64,000 nucleotides of DNA, taken from assembly GCF_009901565.1 (NCBI RefSeq), contig NZ_WXEW01000007.1, positions 310,001 to 374,000 of the forward strand, in the 5' to 3' direction. The position numbers and the translations under genes were made by a program. The DNA is from Herbidospora solisilvae. GTDB lineage: Bacteria > Actinomycetota > Actinomycetes > Streptosporangiales > Streptosporangiaceae. The notes below the pieces were generated by a model that did not search any database, was not told where the DNA came from, and saw nothing but the letters and a program-made list of their open reading frames with translations. Shown here piece by piece: positions 63,886 through 64,000 of the stretch (position 1 is the stretch's first letter; each line of letters starts with the position of its first letter).

Positions 63886-64000
63886 TGCGCCTCCAGGTAA
63901 CGGTGGATGAGGGAGACGGCCATGGCGCCCTCGCCCACTGCGGAGGCGACGCGTTTGACCGATTCGGAGCGCACGTCGCCCGCCGCGAAGACGCCGGGCA
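63882..64000 (-). CDS. Thioredoxin-reductase-like FAD oxidoreductase (C-terminal fragment)
   Basis: Only the last 38 residues are inside the window: the end of the FAD-binding domain, FAAGDVRSESVKRVASAVGE, then MAVSLIHRYLEAQ. This is the C-terminal pattern of TrxB-like NAD(P)H/FAD enzymes. The gene continues past the right edge. Its stop overlaps the kinase start as ATGA, indicating one operon. Confidence 0.75.
   Translation of the reverse strand, partial: PGVFAAGDVRSESVKRVASAVGEGAMAVSLIHRYLEAQ

Overview
The window is high-GC DNA (by eye about 70-75 %) with tightly packed genes, many ATGA/GTGA start-stop overlaps, GTG starts and several leaderless-looking genes. A mycothiol-dependent enzyme family member, an LtrA protein, several TetR/GntR regulators, an MbtH protein and actinobacterial acyl-CoA dehydrogenase pairs point to an actinomycete. 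The order Streptosporangiales is my guess from gene style, not something I can prove.

Region 1 (1-16.3 kb) is a nonribosomal peptide (NRPS) gene cluster cut by the left edge. A leftward gene encodes an acyl/aryl-acid adenylation domain, a carrier domain and the start of a condensation domain. Diverging from it is a rightward operon: two C-A-T modules, a kynurenine-3-monooxygenase-like flavoprotein, a small conserved protein, a C-A-T module ending in a thioester reductase, an MFS exporter, an O-methyltransferase and an MbtH protein. The product should be a short peptide released as an aldehyde, imine or alcohol. Immediately after it lies a convergent 37-residue His/Cys-rich peptide gene with its own palindromic operator.

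Region 2 (16.5-30.5 kb) is mixed. It holds a secreted nuclease/phosphatase-fold protein, a GntR / biuret-type amidohydrolase / NCS2 permease unit, a DUF1206 membrane protein, an anchored CHAP amidase, a tiny secreted protein, an accessory SecA2, a CrtI/PYROXD2-like oxidoreductase, a DMT transporter, and a flavin monooxygenase divergent from its TetR regulator across a double palindrome.

Region 3 (30.5-43.7 kb) starts with an acyl-CoA catabolic operon (APH-like kinase and three acyl-CoA dehydrogenases). A TetR gene follows; its own promoter and the operon promoter carry the same palindrome. Next come a NERD protein, LtrA, a MoxR/VWA pair, tRNA-Lys(CUU), and small metabolic or hypothetical genes. 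A dispersed hairpin repeat of about 85 bp occurs twice here.

Region 4 (43.7-53.1 kb) carries a DyP peroxidase with its encapsulin shell, an OmpR-type regulator lacking the phospho-acceptor Asp, a secreted SRPBCC-like protein, and a GntR-controlled ABC importer.

Region 5 (53.1-64 kb) has an unknown membrane protein, a minisatellite, small stress/repair genes, and a hydantoin/allantoin-type NCS1 permease-racemase operon with an XRE-cupin regulator. Next is an ECF sigma/anti-sigma pair flanked by two paralogous exported membrane-anchored proteins that share one promoter architecture. The window ends in a cyclic-nucleotide-domain histidine kinase overlapping a thioredoxin-reductase-like gene cut by the right edge.
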